Assembly: GCA_028122735.1 (NCBI GenBank)
Contig: JAOHSR010000003.1
Span: 1 to 64,000 of the forward strand
DNA from: Flavobacteriales bacterium
GTDB taxonomy: Bacteria > Bacteroidota > Bacteroidia > Flavobacteriales > BACL11
DNA length: 64,000 bases
Direction of reading: 5' to 3'
In this document: positions 8,702-17,480 of the stretch, piece after piece
How positions within the stretch are numbered: the stretch's first letter is position 1
Layout: each line of letters starts with the position of its first letter
Program-made: the position numbers and the translations under genes
The notes under the pieces: model-generated
Databases searched by the model: none
Seen by the model: only the letters and a program-made list of their open reading frames with translations
What the model was told of the DNA's origin: nothing

Positions 8702-10677
8702 TAGAAATTAATTTTTAGTTCTATTGTTGTTTCGCTTCCTTTAATATTAGTTTCAATAAAGTTCTTGTCTTTGAAGCTAAACCGGCTATGTCTTAAAAAT
8801 AAAAAAGCACCATCATTTAGCTGAACATCAACACCCAGCCCAAAAATTTGACCAGTTTGATCTCTCGGTTTATAAGAAGGGGTATACGCCTGTTCTCCAA
8901 GATCAACACCAAGAGCGCTTATGGGAAAAGGGTCATAAGTGTCTAGTTCTGTTTTATTGCTAGCAACAACCCTTTCAATAGCATGTTTAAAAACTAGAGA
9001 AACTCTTTGGCTTAATGAATAGCACACATCAAACTGATGGTTAAACTGGCGAATAAAAGCTTCCTCCGACATTGTAGGAAGCACGCTCAAAAAATCTTGA
9101 GCAGTATTGTAGTTTGTTAGAGAAAACAAATAAAGGTCTTTATTAAAAAGGCGGGTTTTATATTTTAAGTGTAAGTCAGATGCACAATAAAACTTATCAA
9201 ATAAAGGAGCGCCAAGAGAATCCACAAGCAGACTATCAGTAACAGGGACATTTTCATAAACGCCTCGATAATAGGAGTTAAGATGGCTATACGGGCCATA
9301 GCCTGTGCTAAAATATGAGATTCTAGAAAGGATAAGTCCAGTTGAAATGTGATTGTAAGATAAAATAGAGTTAATTCGTGTTAGCTCTGAGTAAAAACCA
9401 AAGCCGCCTGAAATGGTAAAGTCTCTTGCCTCAAACTCCGTGTTTATGCTAAAGCCTTGCCGATTGTTTGCTAAATACCCCAGGTTAGAAACAGGTCCGC
9501 CAAAACTGCTCATAATTGTTGGCTCTCCCCCTTCTTCAATAACGGTAGTTTGTACAAGATCTGACACGGAAGTGTTTGTAAATGAGGAGTTAACATTTGC
9601 AGCTTCAGCAGCAATCCTAGAGTATTGAAGCTGAATAGGAATCCCAGTATATTCTTTTGGAGAAGAAAGGTTAATAATTACCGCCTCACCACTTGATTTC
9701 TTAACATTTGCAGATTCATATGATCCAAGGCCAACCTCCCCAAAAAGATTAATTTTTTTGAAACTATAGTTAAACTCAAAGGTTGACATGTCATAGTTTC
9801 TTTTAGTGTATGAGGTAGAATCTGTTGCGGTTTTTGAGCTAAAATAGTTTAGAGAGTAGCTGTTTCCCTTTGATGTTGTTTTGTTAAAACGAAGTCCAAA
9901 ACAATAATCGTCTTTGCCGGGAGATACAATATTTGCAATGTTGTTTTGTGTTTTTCCCAAAACACCTTGAAAAGAGAATCCATCGGTAAACCACCAAGGA
10001 AAGCTATTTCCGCTAAAAGTAATTCCCTGAAAAGCAACATTACCAAAACGTAAATCTTGATCAATTGCTCCCTGGTCATAATATTTTTTATAGCGATCTA
10101 CAGCGTTTTTATTTAAAGGATCGTACGGTGCTCTTTCAAACAGGCTATATCTTAAATACCCCTCTTCCGCCCAAACGGTAAGCTTACTTTGTCTATACCA
10201 TGATATTCCTCCGGCATGTACTTTAAACTTTCCGTAATCCGAGACAAGTGTTGAATAAAAATTGGTTCCAAGATTTAATGAAATAGAGCTGTTTTCTATA
10301 TTTCCGTCAAAAGAGCTGTTGAGCATTAAATCTGTTCCAAAGGTTATGTTTTTTTTAGCGGTACCTCCTATTGATAGCAGCATCATAGGCTCTCGATAAC
10401 CAGTACCAACAGAAATAGTTGTTTGTTGTGGAAACACCCCGCTGTAATAGCTTGGAATATCCAAAGGATACATTGTTGGAAGGTCTCTTACAAATCCTAA
10501 AAACCTAAAATAACCCCCAAACTTAATGTTAGAAACCGGATCTTTTATTGAAAGAGTGGAGCTTTTAAATGCATTTTTAGGAACAAAAGTACTGTCTTTT
10601 GTTTGGGCTAAAGCGCTAAAGCTTGTAATGCTAAAAGCAAATACTATGCAAAAAATTAGTTTAAAGCCCCCGCTCAT
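8701..10677 (-). CDS. outer-membrane beta-barrel protein of the glucan operon
   Basis: 658 residues with a signal peptide (about 1-24). The mature protein opens with a polar stretch, then KFGGYFRFLGF, many amphipathic strands, and a final strand TTIELKINF ending in Phe, the usual recognition signal for barrel assembly. There is no plug domain and no SusC signature. It is unlike the 570-residue barrel at the level I can see, so the operon codes for two distinct barrels. It starts 3 bases after the GH3 beta-glucosidase stop. A substrate channel for oligosaccharides is the most economical idea but unproven. Confidence 0.7.
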   Translation of the reverse strand: MSGGFKLIFCIVFAFSITSFSALAQTKDSTFVPKNAFKSSTLSIKDPVSNIKFGGYFRFLGFVRDLPTMYPLDIPSYYSGVFPQQTTISVGTGYREPMMLLSIGGTAKKNITFGTDLMLNSSFDGNIENSSISLNLGTNFYSTLVSDYGKFKVHAGGISWYRQSKLTVWAEEGYLRYSLFERAPYDPLNKNAVDRYKKYYDQGAIDQDLRFGNVAFQGITFSGNSFPWWFTDGFSFQGVLGKTQNNIANIVSPGKDDYCFGLRFNKTTSKGNSYSLNYFSSKTATDSTSYTKRNYDMSTFEFNYSFKKINLFGEVGLGSYESANVKKSSGEAVIINLSSPKEYTGIPIQLQYSRIAAEAANVNSSFTNTSVSDLVQTTVIEEGGEPTIMSSFGGPVSNLGYLANNRQGFSINTEFEARDFTISGGFGFYSELTRINSILSYNHISTGLILSRISYFSTGYGPYSHLNSYYRGVYENVPVTDSLLVDSLGAPLFDKFYCASDLHLKYKTRLFNKDLYLFSLTNYNTAQDFLSVLPTMSEEAFIRQFNHQFDVCYSLSQRVSLVFKHAIERVVASNKTELDTYDPFPISALGVDLGEQAYTPSYKPRDQTGQIFGLGVDVQLNDGAFLFLRHSRFSFKDKNFIETNIKGSETTIELKINF

Positions 10678-10680
10678 ATT

Positions 10681-12987
10681 TTATTTTAGATTAAAAGTGG
10701 CCTGAAGATTTTCTATATAAAAAGAGTGTTTGCCAGGCTCATTTATCCAAAGATTATCATAATTGTAGAATCCAAGCTCATCAAAAGTTACTTTAAAAGA
10801 AACTGTTTTTGTCTCCCCAGTTTCCAGCTCCACTTTGTTGTAGCGAACAAGTTTTCTTAGAGGAGGTGAAATCGATGCAAAGTGATCACGAGCATAAAGC
10901 TGGACAACCTCTTTTCCAGCTCTTTTTCCTGTGTTTTTAATATCTACACTAATAGTTATTTCCTTTTCTGAAAGTAGATAATCATTTTTTTCAATATTAA
11001 TATTGGAGTATTCAAAACTTGTATAGCTTAAGCCAAAACCAAAATTATACTGAGGGTTAAAAAAGTCATTTTTCCAAGTATTTGCGTTTATAAGCTCAGA
11101 TTGTTTGTGGTCATAGTGCATAATAACGCCGCTATGTCTTGGGTAGGTATAGGGTAGTTTTCCGCTAGGATTTGTTTTTCCAAACAAAATATCTGCAAAA
11201 GCCTGCCCCCCCTGATCTCCAGGTAGATAACACTGAACAACGGCATCAGCTAAAGGCTCAATAGCTGAAATAATTTTAGGTCTACCCTCAACAAGAGCAA
11301 GAACAATTTTAATTCCCGTTTTAGAGAGCTTCTTAATTATTTCTTGCTGCTCTTTTGCCATGTCAAGAGCATAGATATCCCCAGGTCTTTCAGTTGATGG
11401 CAGCTCTCCAAGACAAACAACAGCAACATCATAGTTGCTGGCATTTTTAACAGCTGTTGCAAGGTCAGAAGAATAAAAATCAGCCTCATCACCATTTACC
11501 ATTTTCATGGTAGACCCCTCAAAGTGATCACATGATTGAGCGTTGTTTTTTACTGCCTGGTAAATAGTTGGGTTTTTAGTGTTGTTATATTGCGGGTCAA
11601 CTCCTTGCCAGGTGTGTGTCCACGCTCCATTTAAACAATTTAGGCTGTTAGCTGTTGGACCAATAACCATGATTCTTGAGCTCGTACTTAGAGGTAGTAA
11701 TTGTTCTTTGTTTTTTAGTAGTGTAATTGATTCTGTGGCCGCCGCATATGCCTTTTTAGCATGAGATTCAGATCCGAAATCGGGATAATCATTTTTATTT
11801 GTATATGGGGTGTTAAATAAATTAAGCTTATGTTTTACTCGCAATATTCTTCTTACAGCATCGTCCAGCCTTTCTGTTTTTACCCTTCTATCATTAATAA
11901 GTTCTAGAAACAGTTTGCAGTAGTTTTTATATTCGGGGTTGTTAGGAACCATACTCATATCAACACCGGCATTTATTGCCGTGGCAATAGCATCTTTTAA
12001 AGTTGAGTCTGTTTGAGCTACCTTATAAAGGTTGATAAAATCTTCCCAATCTGAAACTGAGAACCCTGCAAAACCCCAATCCTCTTTTAAAACATCAGTT
12101 AACAGGTGTTTGTTTGCGTGTCCAGGAATTCCATTTACCTCACCACTATTTACCATTACAGTAAGGGCCCCACTTTTTATTGCGTTTTCAAAAGGAGGGA
12201 GGTGGTACTCTTTCATTGTTCTCTCAGGAATAAGAGCAGGCGTTCTATCTCTTCCTGTTCTTGGGAAGCCGTAACCAACATAATGTTTCAGACAAGCCGC
12301 AACATGATCTTTATCAACATTACCTTCTCCTTGATATCCCTGCACAATTTTTGTTCCTAAAGTTTTTGCCAAATAAGTGTCTTCGCCAAGTGTCTCAAAA
12401 AATCTAGACCAAATAGGAACCCTTCCTAAATCTAAAACCGGAGAGAAGTTCCAGGGCACCCCAGAAGCCCTTGTTTCATAAGCAGTAACCCTTCCCATTT
12501 CTCTTGCCATAGCCGTATCCCAGCTTGCAGCTAGTCCAATTTCTTGAGGAAAAAGCGTGCTGTTTTGAATGTATGTTGCCCCATGAATTGCATCTACGCC
12601 ATAAATAATAGGAATTTTTAGACCCGAATTTGTGGCCTTTTCCTGAATGGTTTTTATTATTAGATTCCAATTTTCAAGAGTGAAAGTGTGATTTGAAACA
12701 TTTAAAATAGAGCCAACTTTATAAATATCGATGGCCTCTTCAAGTTTTTTAAGATCAATTTGATGAGGCTCAATTAAAACATTTTCAGCATCTTTTTGTA
12801 GTATGGCATCTAAGGTTATTTGACATGTTTGACCAACCTTTTCTTCAACGGACATTTTTTTAATTAGAGCATCAATTTCTTTTTCAGCTACAGGATCAAG
12901 CTCAAATGAGCTTGTGCTTTTATTGTTATCACAAGAAAAGAGAAAAAGAACAAAAAGTAATAAAGTAAATACTGAATTTGTTTTCAT
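10681..12987 (-). CDS. GH3 beta-glucosidase lipoprotein
   Basis: 768 residues. It cleaves terminal beta-linked glucose from oligosaccharides, here probably laminarin products. The lipobox LFLFSC (Cys19) suggests membrane anchoring. The N-terminal GH3 barrel contains IYGVDAIHG, KHYVGYGFPRTGRDRTP and the nucleophile D313 in GFSVSDWEDF. The GH3 C-terminal domain follows (about 400-630; ITLLKNKEQLLPL, PGDQGGQAFADILFGK), then a fibronectin-III-like domain (about 680-768; GKEVVQLYARD). This is full family length. It lies between the GH16 gene and the barrels with 3-4 base gaps, which is strong evidence for a single operon. Confidence 0.93.
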   Translation of the reverse strand: MKTNSVFTLLLFVLFLFSCDNNKSTSSFELDPVAEKEIDALIKKMSVEEKVGQTCQITLDAILQKDAENVLIEPHQIDLKKLEEAIDIYKVGSILNVSNHTFTLENWNLIIKTIQEKATNSGLKIPIIYGVDAIHGATYIQNSTLFPQEIGLAASWDTAMAREMGRVTAYETRASGVPWNFSPVLDLGRVPIWSRFFETLGEDTYLAKTLGTKIVQGYQGEGNVDKDHVAACLKHYVGYGFPRTGRDRTPALIPERTMKEYHLPPFENAIKSGALTVMVNSGEVNGIPGHANKHLLTDVLKEDWGFAGFSVSDWEDFINLYKVAQTDSTLKDAIATAINAGVDMSMVPNNPEYKNYCKLFLELINDRRVKTERLDDAVRRILRVKHKLNLFNTPYTNKNDYPDFGSESHAKKAYAAATESITLLKNKEQLLPLSTSSRIMVIGPTANSLNCLNGAWTHTWQGVDPQYNNTKNPTIYQAVKNNAQSCDHFEGSTMKMVNGDEADFYSSDLATAVKNASNYDVAVVCLGELPSTERPGDIYALDMAKEQQEIIKKLSKTGIKIVLALVEGRPKIISAIEPLADAVVQCYLPGDQGGQAFADILFGKTNPSGKLPYTYPRHSGVIMHYDHKQSELINANTWKNDFFNPQYNFGFGLSYTSFEYSNINIEKNDYLLSEKEITISVDIKNTGKRAGKEVVQLYARDHFASISPPLRKLVRYNKVELETGETKTVSFKVTFDELGFYNYDNLWINEPGKHSFYIENLQATFNLK

Positions 12988-12991
12988 ATAA

Positions 12992-14461
12992 TTATTTTAT
13001 AAGTAAAAGTTTTTCTGAATAGAATTTGTTTTCTGAATAGTACGAGCAATTATAAATACCAGCAGGAAGGTGTAGAATGTTTATTGTTTTGCCTTCTAGT
13101 TTGTCTTTTTTAAAAACAACTTTTCCAAGTAGTGTTGTTATTTTGAGGTTTTTAGTATTATTTGCAGAAAGACTAATAAGCCCACTGCTCGGGTTTGGAT
13201 ACAAGCTATTCCCCAAGCTAGACAGCTCATTTACATCAGAGATGATAATAGAATTACATGTTGGGGTGCATTGCCCCCACTTTGGACAGATAACCTTGTT
13301 TTCGTCAATAACAATCGTTCTGTTTGTATATTGAGTGTTTCCGTTTGTACAAGCCCATGCTGGGTCTAATGACTCGGCAATAGACCAATTGTCAGCACTA
13401 AATTTTAGTTCGTAATAACCCTCTAGCATTGTAATTTGTTTTTCCCAAATACCATCCCCATCTAAATCTTCCATTGGCCAACAACTTCCACACCAGGTGT
13501 TAAAAGTTCCATTAACCTCAGGGGTAGTAAAAGATTGAGAGACATCATTCATGTCAACTCTAAAGGTTACAAGATACTCACAGCTTCCATTAGCAATTGT
13601 TGCAGAGGAGTTATAGTTTGTTGCTTGAGGATCTTTACACCCAAGAATTCCAGTATTTTCATATACCCTTACATAATCTACTTCAATTTGAGAGGGAAAA
13701 GATGTTAGTGAGTTTGGACCGTTATCAGTAACTGCAAGATTTAAGATTAAGTACCAATCATTAGAATTAAAAGGCCAAGAATGTTGGTTTGGAATTGTTG
13801 GATAGCTTGAGGGAGAGAGCTGATAAACCTTAACGCCATCAATAAACCAAGCAATATAGTTTTCGTCCCACTCTACTGCATAATTGTGAAAGCTAGAAGC
13901 AAAACTTCCTGTTTGTATTTGGTGTTGAAATGACTGATAAAAAGATTGTCCCGGACATGAGCCCACGTGGGCAGCACCTGTAGTTTCTACGGTAGGCCAG
14001 TCATTTGCCCACTGCTCCATAATATCAATCTCGCCATCACATGGCCAAGAACCACCAGAGGGCAGCATCCAAAATGCAGGCCAAAACCCTTCGCCATTTA
14101 CGGTTTTCATTCTTGCCTCAATCTTACCATACCTTACTTCAAACTTATTTTCAGTCTTGATTTTTGAAGAGCTATAGTACATGGTATTTCCCCAACTATC
14201 AACTATACCACCCGGCTCTTCTTTAACAATAATTTTTAGTGTTCCATTGCTCACTTCAGCATTACCAGCTTGATAAAATTGCAGCTCTCCATTTCCCCAG
14301 CCCCACAGACCGTATTGACTTCCTGTTCCAAGATCATGTGTCCATTTTGTTTGATCTAAAGTAGTTCCAGAAAAATCATCTTCCCAAACTAAAGACCAGC
14401 CTTGTGAGTAAGAGGTGTTACAAAAGCAAATTAAAAACGTAGCGATTAATAAATTTTTCAT
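12992..14461 (-). CDS. GH16 endo-beta-1,3-glucanase (laminarinase), T9SS-exported
   Basis: 489 residues with a signal peptide (1-19). The GH16 domain (about 20-270) carries the signature EIDIME: E144 nucleophile, D146, E149 acid/base. GFWPAFWMLP and WPCDGEIDIMEQ are typical of laminarinases. A GC(K)D...NGSC repeat (about 275-297) follows, then one module of the kind found five times in the next protein (about 300-405; TPEVNGTFNTWCGSC, DLDGDGIW, YELKFSADNW), then a T9SS type-A sorting domain (about 410-489; YPNPSSG). The module probably targets the enzyme to glucan. Secretion makes this the first enzyme to attack the polymer. Confidence 0.93.
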   Translation of the reverse strand: MKNLLIATFLICFCNTSYSQGWSLVWEDDFSGTTLDQTKWTHDLGTGSQYGLWGWGNGELQFYQAGNAEVSNGTLKIIVKEEPGGIVDSWGNTMYYSSSKIKTENKFEVRYGKIEARMKTVNGEGFWPAFWMLPSGGSWPCDGEIDIMEQWANDWPTVETTGAAHVGSCPGQSFYQSFQHQIQTGSFASSFHNYAVEWDENYIAWFIDGVKVYQLSPSSYPTIPNQHSWPFNSNDWYLILNLAVTDNGPNSLTSFPSQIEVDYVRVYENTGILGCKDPQATNYNSSATIANGSCEYLVTFRVDMNDVSQSFTTPEVNGTFNTWCGSCWPMEDLDGDGIWEKQITMLEGYYELKFSADNWSIAESLDPAWACTNGNTQYTNRTIVIDENKVICPKWGQCTPTCNSIIISDVNELSSLGNSLYPNPSSGLISLSANNTKNLKITTLLGKVVFKKDKLEGKTINILHLPAGIYNCSYYSENKFYSEKLLLIK

Positions 14462-14465
14462 CTAT

Positions 14466-17351
14466 CTAGTTTTGAATGGTGATTTTTTTACTAACAACTT
14501 CATTTCCAATATATACTGAAATATAATAAAGACCATTTTCTTTAATATTTAAAGCGTGTTTGTTTTTGTTCGTTTTGTTCACTTTTGAATAAACAAGCTT
14601 TCCTAAAACACTGTAAACATCAATTCTAGAGGTTTCTTGTGGGGTATTTATGTTTATTAGTCCTGATGAAGGGTTTGGATAAACAAAAACACTATTTAAA
14701 TTGTTTTCTGAGACCCCTGTCTGTCCTTGACACTCCACACAGCTATTCCAACAAACAGCGTCTAGCTCAATCTCCGAATCAATAACTAAATATCGGTTAA
14801 CAAAACCCCATCCATTAGGAGCGCCTGGGTCAAATGCAACAGTAACACAGCTTGCTGTAGAGTCAAGATCTTCTTGAATATTCCAGCCATCAGCAGAGAA
14901 CTTATACTCTACCGTGTCTCCAGCAGAAAGAAGCGCTGTGAACTCCCAAACATTATCTCCATTGTCATCTGTCATTGCCCAACAACTTCCGCACCAGCTA
15001 TTAAAAGTTCCGTTTACCTCTGGAGTTGTAAAAGGAGGACCAACATACTCAGACATGTCTAACCTGAACGTCACATTATATGAAGAAGGTCCAGAGCTTG
15101 ACAAACAATCCTCACACGATTGCCAGCAAACAGGTTCTAAAATTGTATCTTGATTTACATGTAGTATTCTATTTGTAAAACCATTACTTGACACTGTACA
15201 GCTGTCTCCCGAAAAAAGATTCTCTTCAATTGTCCAGTTGTCTACAGAGTATTTATACTCATAAGAGCCGGAATCTATTAAGATAGTTATTTCCCATATG
15301 GAATCGTTGTTTAGGTCCTCAAGTTGCGTACAGTTTCCACACCAACCATTAAACATTCCGTTTAACTCGGGAGTAATATATGTAATATTTGTAACTCCTC
15401 TTAGATCTAGCTGAAAAGTAACGCTATAGCCATAGACACAAGTACTGTCATCGCAAGTTGCCAATGGGTCATAGTTATTTGCTAGAGTATCAGTGCATCC
15501 ATAACTAGTTAAACAGCTTCCGTCATCACAATTTGCAATAGGGTCAAAATTACACGCCATAGTGTCTGTACATCCGAAATTGTTTAAACAACTTCCGTCA
15601 TCACAAGTCGCTAAAGAATCATAATTACAAGCAAGAATGTCCGTACAACCATAAATTGTTAAACAGCTTCCGTCGTCACAAGTTGCAAAAGGATCAAAAT
15701 TACAGGCTAGAGAATCGGTACAGCCGTAGATCGTTAAGCAGCTTCCATCATCACAAGTTGCTAAAGCGTCATAATTACAAGCAAGAACATCCATACACCC
15801 ATAATAACAATATACACAGGAGCTGTCATCTATAGTTGCGAGGGGATTATAGTTTAGGGCAGTAGAGTCTGTACACCCATAGGTTACTTGAGGGAAGACA
15901 CAAGAGTCTGGGCAATTAGCCAAAGAGTCATAGTTAAGAGCTGCCGGATTCATACAGCCATAAATTGTTAAACAGTTTCCATCATCGCAGGTAGCTAGCG
16001 GATCAAAATTACAGGCTAAAGAATCTGTACAGCCATAAAGCGTTAAACAGCTTCCGTCATCACACGTAGCTAGCGGATCAAAATTACAGGCTAGTGAATC
16101 GGTACATCCATAAGATGTCAGGCAACTTCCATCATCAAAAGTTGCTAAAGTATCAAAATTACAAGCAAGAGAGTCTGTACACCCAAGAGTACAGTCGTTA
16201 CAAGAGCCGTAAGTGTCGCTACTTATATATTCAGGTACAATAGTGATTAATCTGTTAGCATATGTAGAATAGTCTGTAATAGGGGCGCAAGTACCGCCGG
16301 CTTGCATATCATCTACCAAATCTTCCTGATAAGTCCAGCTGTCTAAAGCGTATTTGTATTCAAAGTCACCAATGGGTAAATCAAGAGTTATGGAATATAT
16401 TCCATCCCCATCAGGGTCAGACAATATTACACAGCCACCACACCAGTTAAAATTAGGGCTTTCCAAATTAACTTCCGAAAAAGAGGTTGTATCGCAATTC
16501 ATATTAACATTAAATGTTGTGCTATATAGGCAGCTTCCATCATCAATTGTGGCAAGAGAATCATAATTTGCAGCAAGTGTATCCGTACATCCATTTACAC
16601 CAGTAATAACACAGTTATTCCATGAAGAGGAAAATGTTGTGTCACTATTTACAATAGCAGCTCGATTAACAAAGCCCCAACCATTAGGAGCCCCCGGGTC
16701 ATAGTTAATTGTGATGCAAGATAGAGAAGAATCAAGGTCTTCTTGAATAGTCCAGTTATCAGCAGAATATTTCCATTCTAAAGAATCTCCAGGACCAAAA
16801 GATGTTGAGAATTGCCAAACACTGTCTCCATCAGCATCAGTCATTGGCCAGCAATTACCACACCAACTGTTAAAACCTCCATTCACTTCTGGTGTTGTGT
16901 AAGGATCTGTAACTCCTCTCATATCAACCTCAAAAGTTACACTATAAGAAGAGGGCCCTGAACTACAGCTACTGCATGAGCCCCAACAAACAACAGGAAG
17001 AGTTGTATCTCCACTAATAGTTAAAACTCTGTTGGTGTATTGAGTGTTTCCGTTTGTACAGCTATCACCAGAATATAAAGATTCTTGTATAGTCCAGTTG
17101 TCAGCAGAGTATTTAAACTCGTAAGTTCCATTAGCTAAATCTATAGTAACATCCCAAATATTATCACCATCAAGGTCTGACATTGCAGCACAGTTTCCAC
17201 ACCAACCATTAAAAGTTCCGTTTACTTCAGGGGTGGTAAATGTTGTTGGGTCAACATCACTCATGTCAACTTGAAAGGTTACATTGTTTTGAGCTATTGT
17301 GCTAAAGCAAAAAAGAAACAACGTCAATAGATGTGCTAAAATATTTTTCAT
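14466..17351 (-). CDS. T9SS-exported multi-module glycan-binding protein (five modules, eleven GCTD repeats)
   Basis: 961 residues, first gene of the glucan operon. After a signal peptide (1-20) come five copies of a module of about 100 residues at about 22-125, 135-242, 275-385, 642-749 and 754-879. Each has V-T-F-x-(V/L)-(D/N)-(M/L), a TPEVNG(T/M)FNxWCGxC-type segment, a D-x-(D/N)-x-D-x-(I/V)-W acidic motif and a YKYSxDNW-like strand. The fold resembles CBM20/48-type beta-sandwiches (inference). One GCTD...DDGSC repeat sits at about 247 and ten more at 387-640, probably Ca-binding, disulfide-linked spacers. A T9SS type-A domain ends the protein (about 883-961). No enzyme motif is seen; it is probably a surface glucan scaffold. 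Confidence 0.82.
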   Translation of the reverse strand: MKNILAHLLTLFLFCFSTIAQNNVTFQVDMSDVDPTTFTTPEVNGTFNGWCGNCAAMSDLDGDNIWDVTIDLANGTYEFKYSADNWTIQESLYSGDSCTNGNTQYTNRVLTISGDTTLPVVCWGSCSSCSSGPSSYSVTFEVDMRGVTDPYTTPEVNGGFNSWCGNCWPMTDADGDSVWQFSTSFGPGDSLEWKYSADNWTIQEDLDSSLSCITINYDPGAPNGWGFVNRAAIVNSDTTFSSSWNNCVITGVNGCTDTLAANYDSLATIDDGSCLYSTTFNVNMNCDTTSFSEVNLESPNFNWCGGCVILSDPDGDGIYSITLDLPIGDFEYKYALDSWTYQEDLVDDMQAGGTCAPITDYSTYANRLITIVPEYISSDTYGSCNDCTLGCTDSLACNFDTLATFDDGSCLTSYGCTDSLACNFDPLATCDDGSCLTLYGCTDSLACNFDPLATCDDGNCLTIYGCMNPAALNYDSLANCPDSCVFPQVTYGCTDSTALNYNPLATIDDSSCVYCYYGCMDVLACNYDALATCDDGSCLTIYGCTDSLACNFDPFATCDDGSCLTIYGCTDILACNYDSLATCDDGSCLNNFGCTDTMACNFDPIANCDDGSCLTSYGCTDTLANNYDPLATCDDSTCVYGYSVTFQLDLRGVTNITYITPELNGMFNGWCGNCTQLEDLNNDSIWEITILIDSGSYEYKYSVDNWTIEENLFSGDSCTVSSNGFTNRILHVNQDTILEPVCWQSCEDCLSSSGPSSYNVTFRLDMSEYVGPPFTTPEVNGTFNSWCGSCWAMTDDNGDNVWEFTALLSAGDTVEYKFSADGWNIQEDLDSTASCVTVAFDPGAPNGWGFVNRYLVIDSEIELDAVCWNSCVECQGQTGVSENNLNSVFVYPNPSSGLININTPQETSRIDVYSVLGKLVYSKVNKTNKNKHALNIKENGLYYISVYIGNEVVSKKITIQN
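15430..16190 (-). repeat. array of ten GCTD...DDGSC coding repeats
   Basis: Within the 961-residue protein, ten tandem units of about 22-25 residues share GC(T/M)(D/N)-x2-A-x-N-(Y/F)-(D/N)...(D)DxxC. The two cysteines and the DDGS acidic run are nearly invariant; middle copies are almost identical at DNA level (for example around 15670-15720 and 15970-16080). The repeats resemble thrombospondin type-3-like calcium motifs common in flavobacterial exported proteins. An eleventh copy lies at about 16555-16610. Confidence 0.8.
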
Positions 17352-17387
17352 GTTTAGGGTGTTTTAGTTTTTGTAAAGATACAAAAT

Positions 17388-17410
17388 TTACTTAGTGTAT
17401 TTTAGCCCTT
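17388..17410 (-). promoter_or_regulatory. candidate operator half-site and promoter region of the glucan operon
   Basis: About 40-60 bases before the ATG at 17351. Plus-strand TTACTTAGTGTAT contains a clear AGTGT half-site (17394-17398). The matching half, CCCTT at 17406-17410, fits ACACT poorly. The ten bases TTACTTAGTG recur upstream of the 2002-residue gene (23536-23545). No perfect TAnnTTTG is present; the nearest minus-strand candidates are TAAATTTT and TATCTTTA just downstream. The site is placed by analogy with the gap and kinase sites. Confidence 0.4.
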
Positions 17411-17428
17411 TATTACAAACACTTACAT

Positions 17429-17464
17429 AAAAAAAGGCCTTAAAGTTAATTAAGGCCTTTTTTT
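17429..17464 (-). terminator. intrinsic terminator after the 2002-residue protein gene
   Basis: Perfect 15-bp inverted repeat, AAAAAAAGGCCTTAA / TTAAGGCCTTTTTTT, with loop AGTTAA. On the minus strand it ends in a T run. It lies 17 bases after the stop at 17481, so it ends the giant gene's transcript and insulates the glucan operon that starts at 17351. Confidence 0.88.
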
Positions 17465-17480
17465 AATTATTTAAAAGATA

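Noticed and set aside
15430-16190. Regular short repeats that could look like a CRISPR array
   Set aside because: The units keep an open reading frame with conserved cysteines and acidic residues, spacers are not unique, and there are no cas genes nearby. They are coding repeats.
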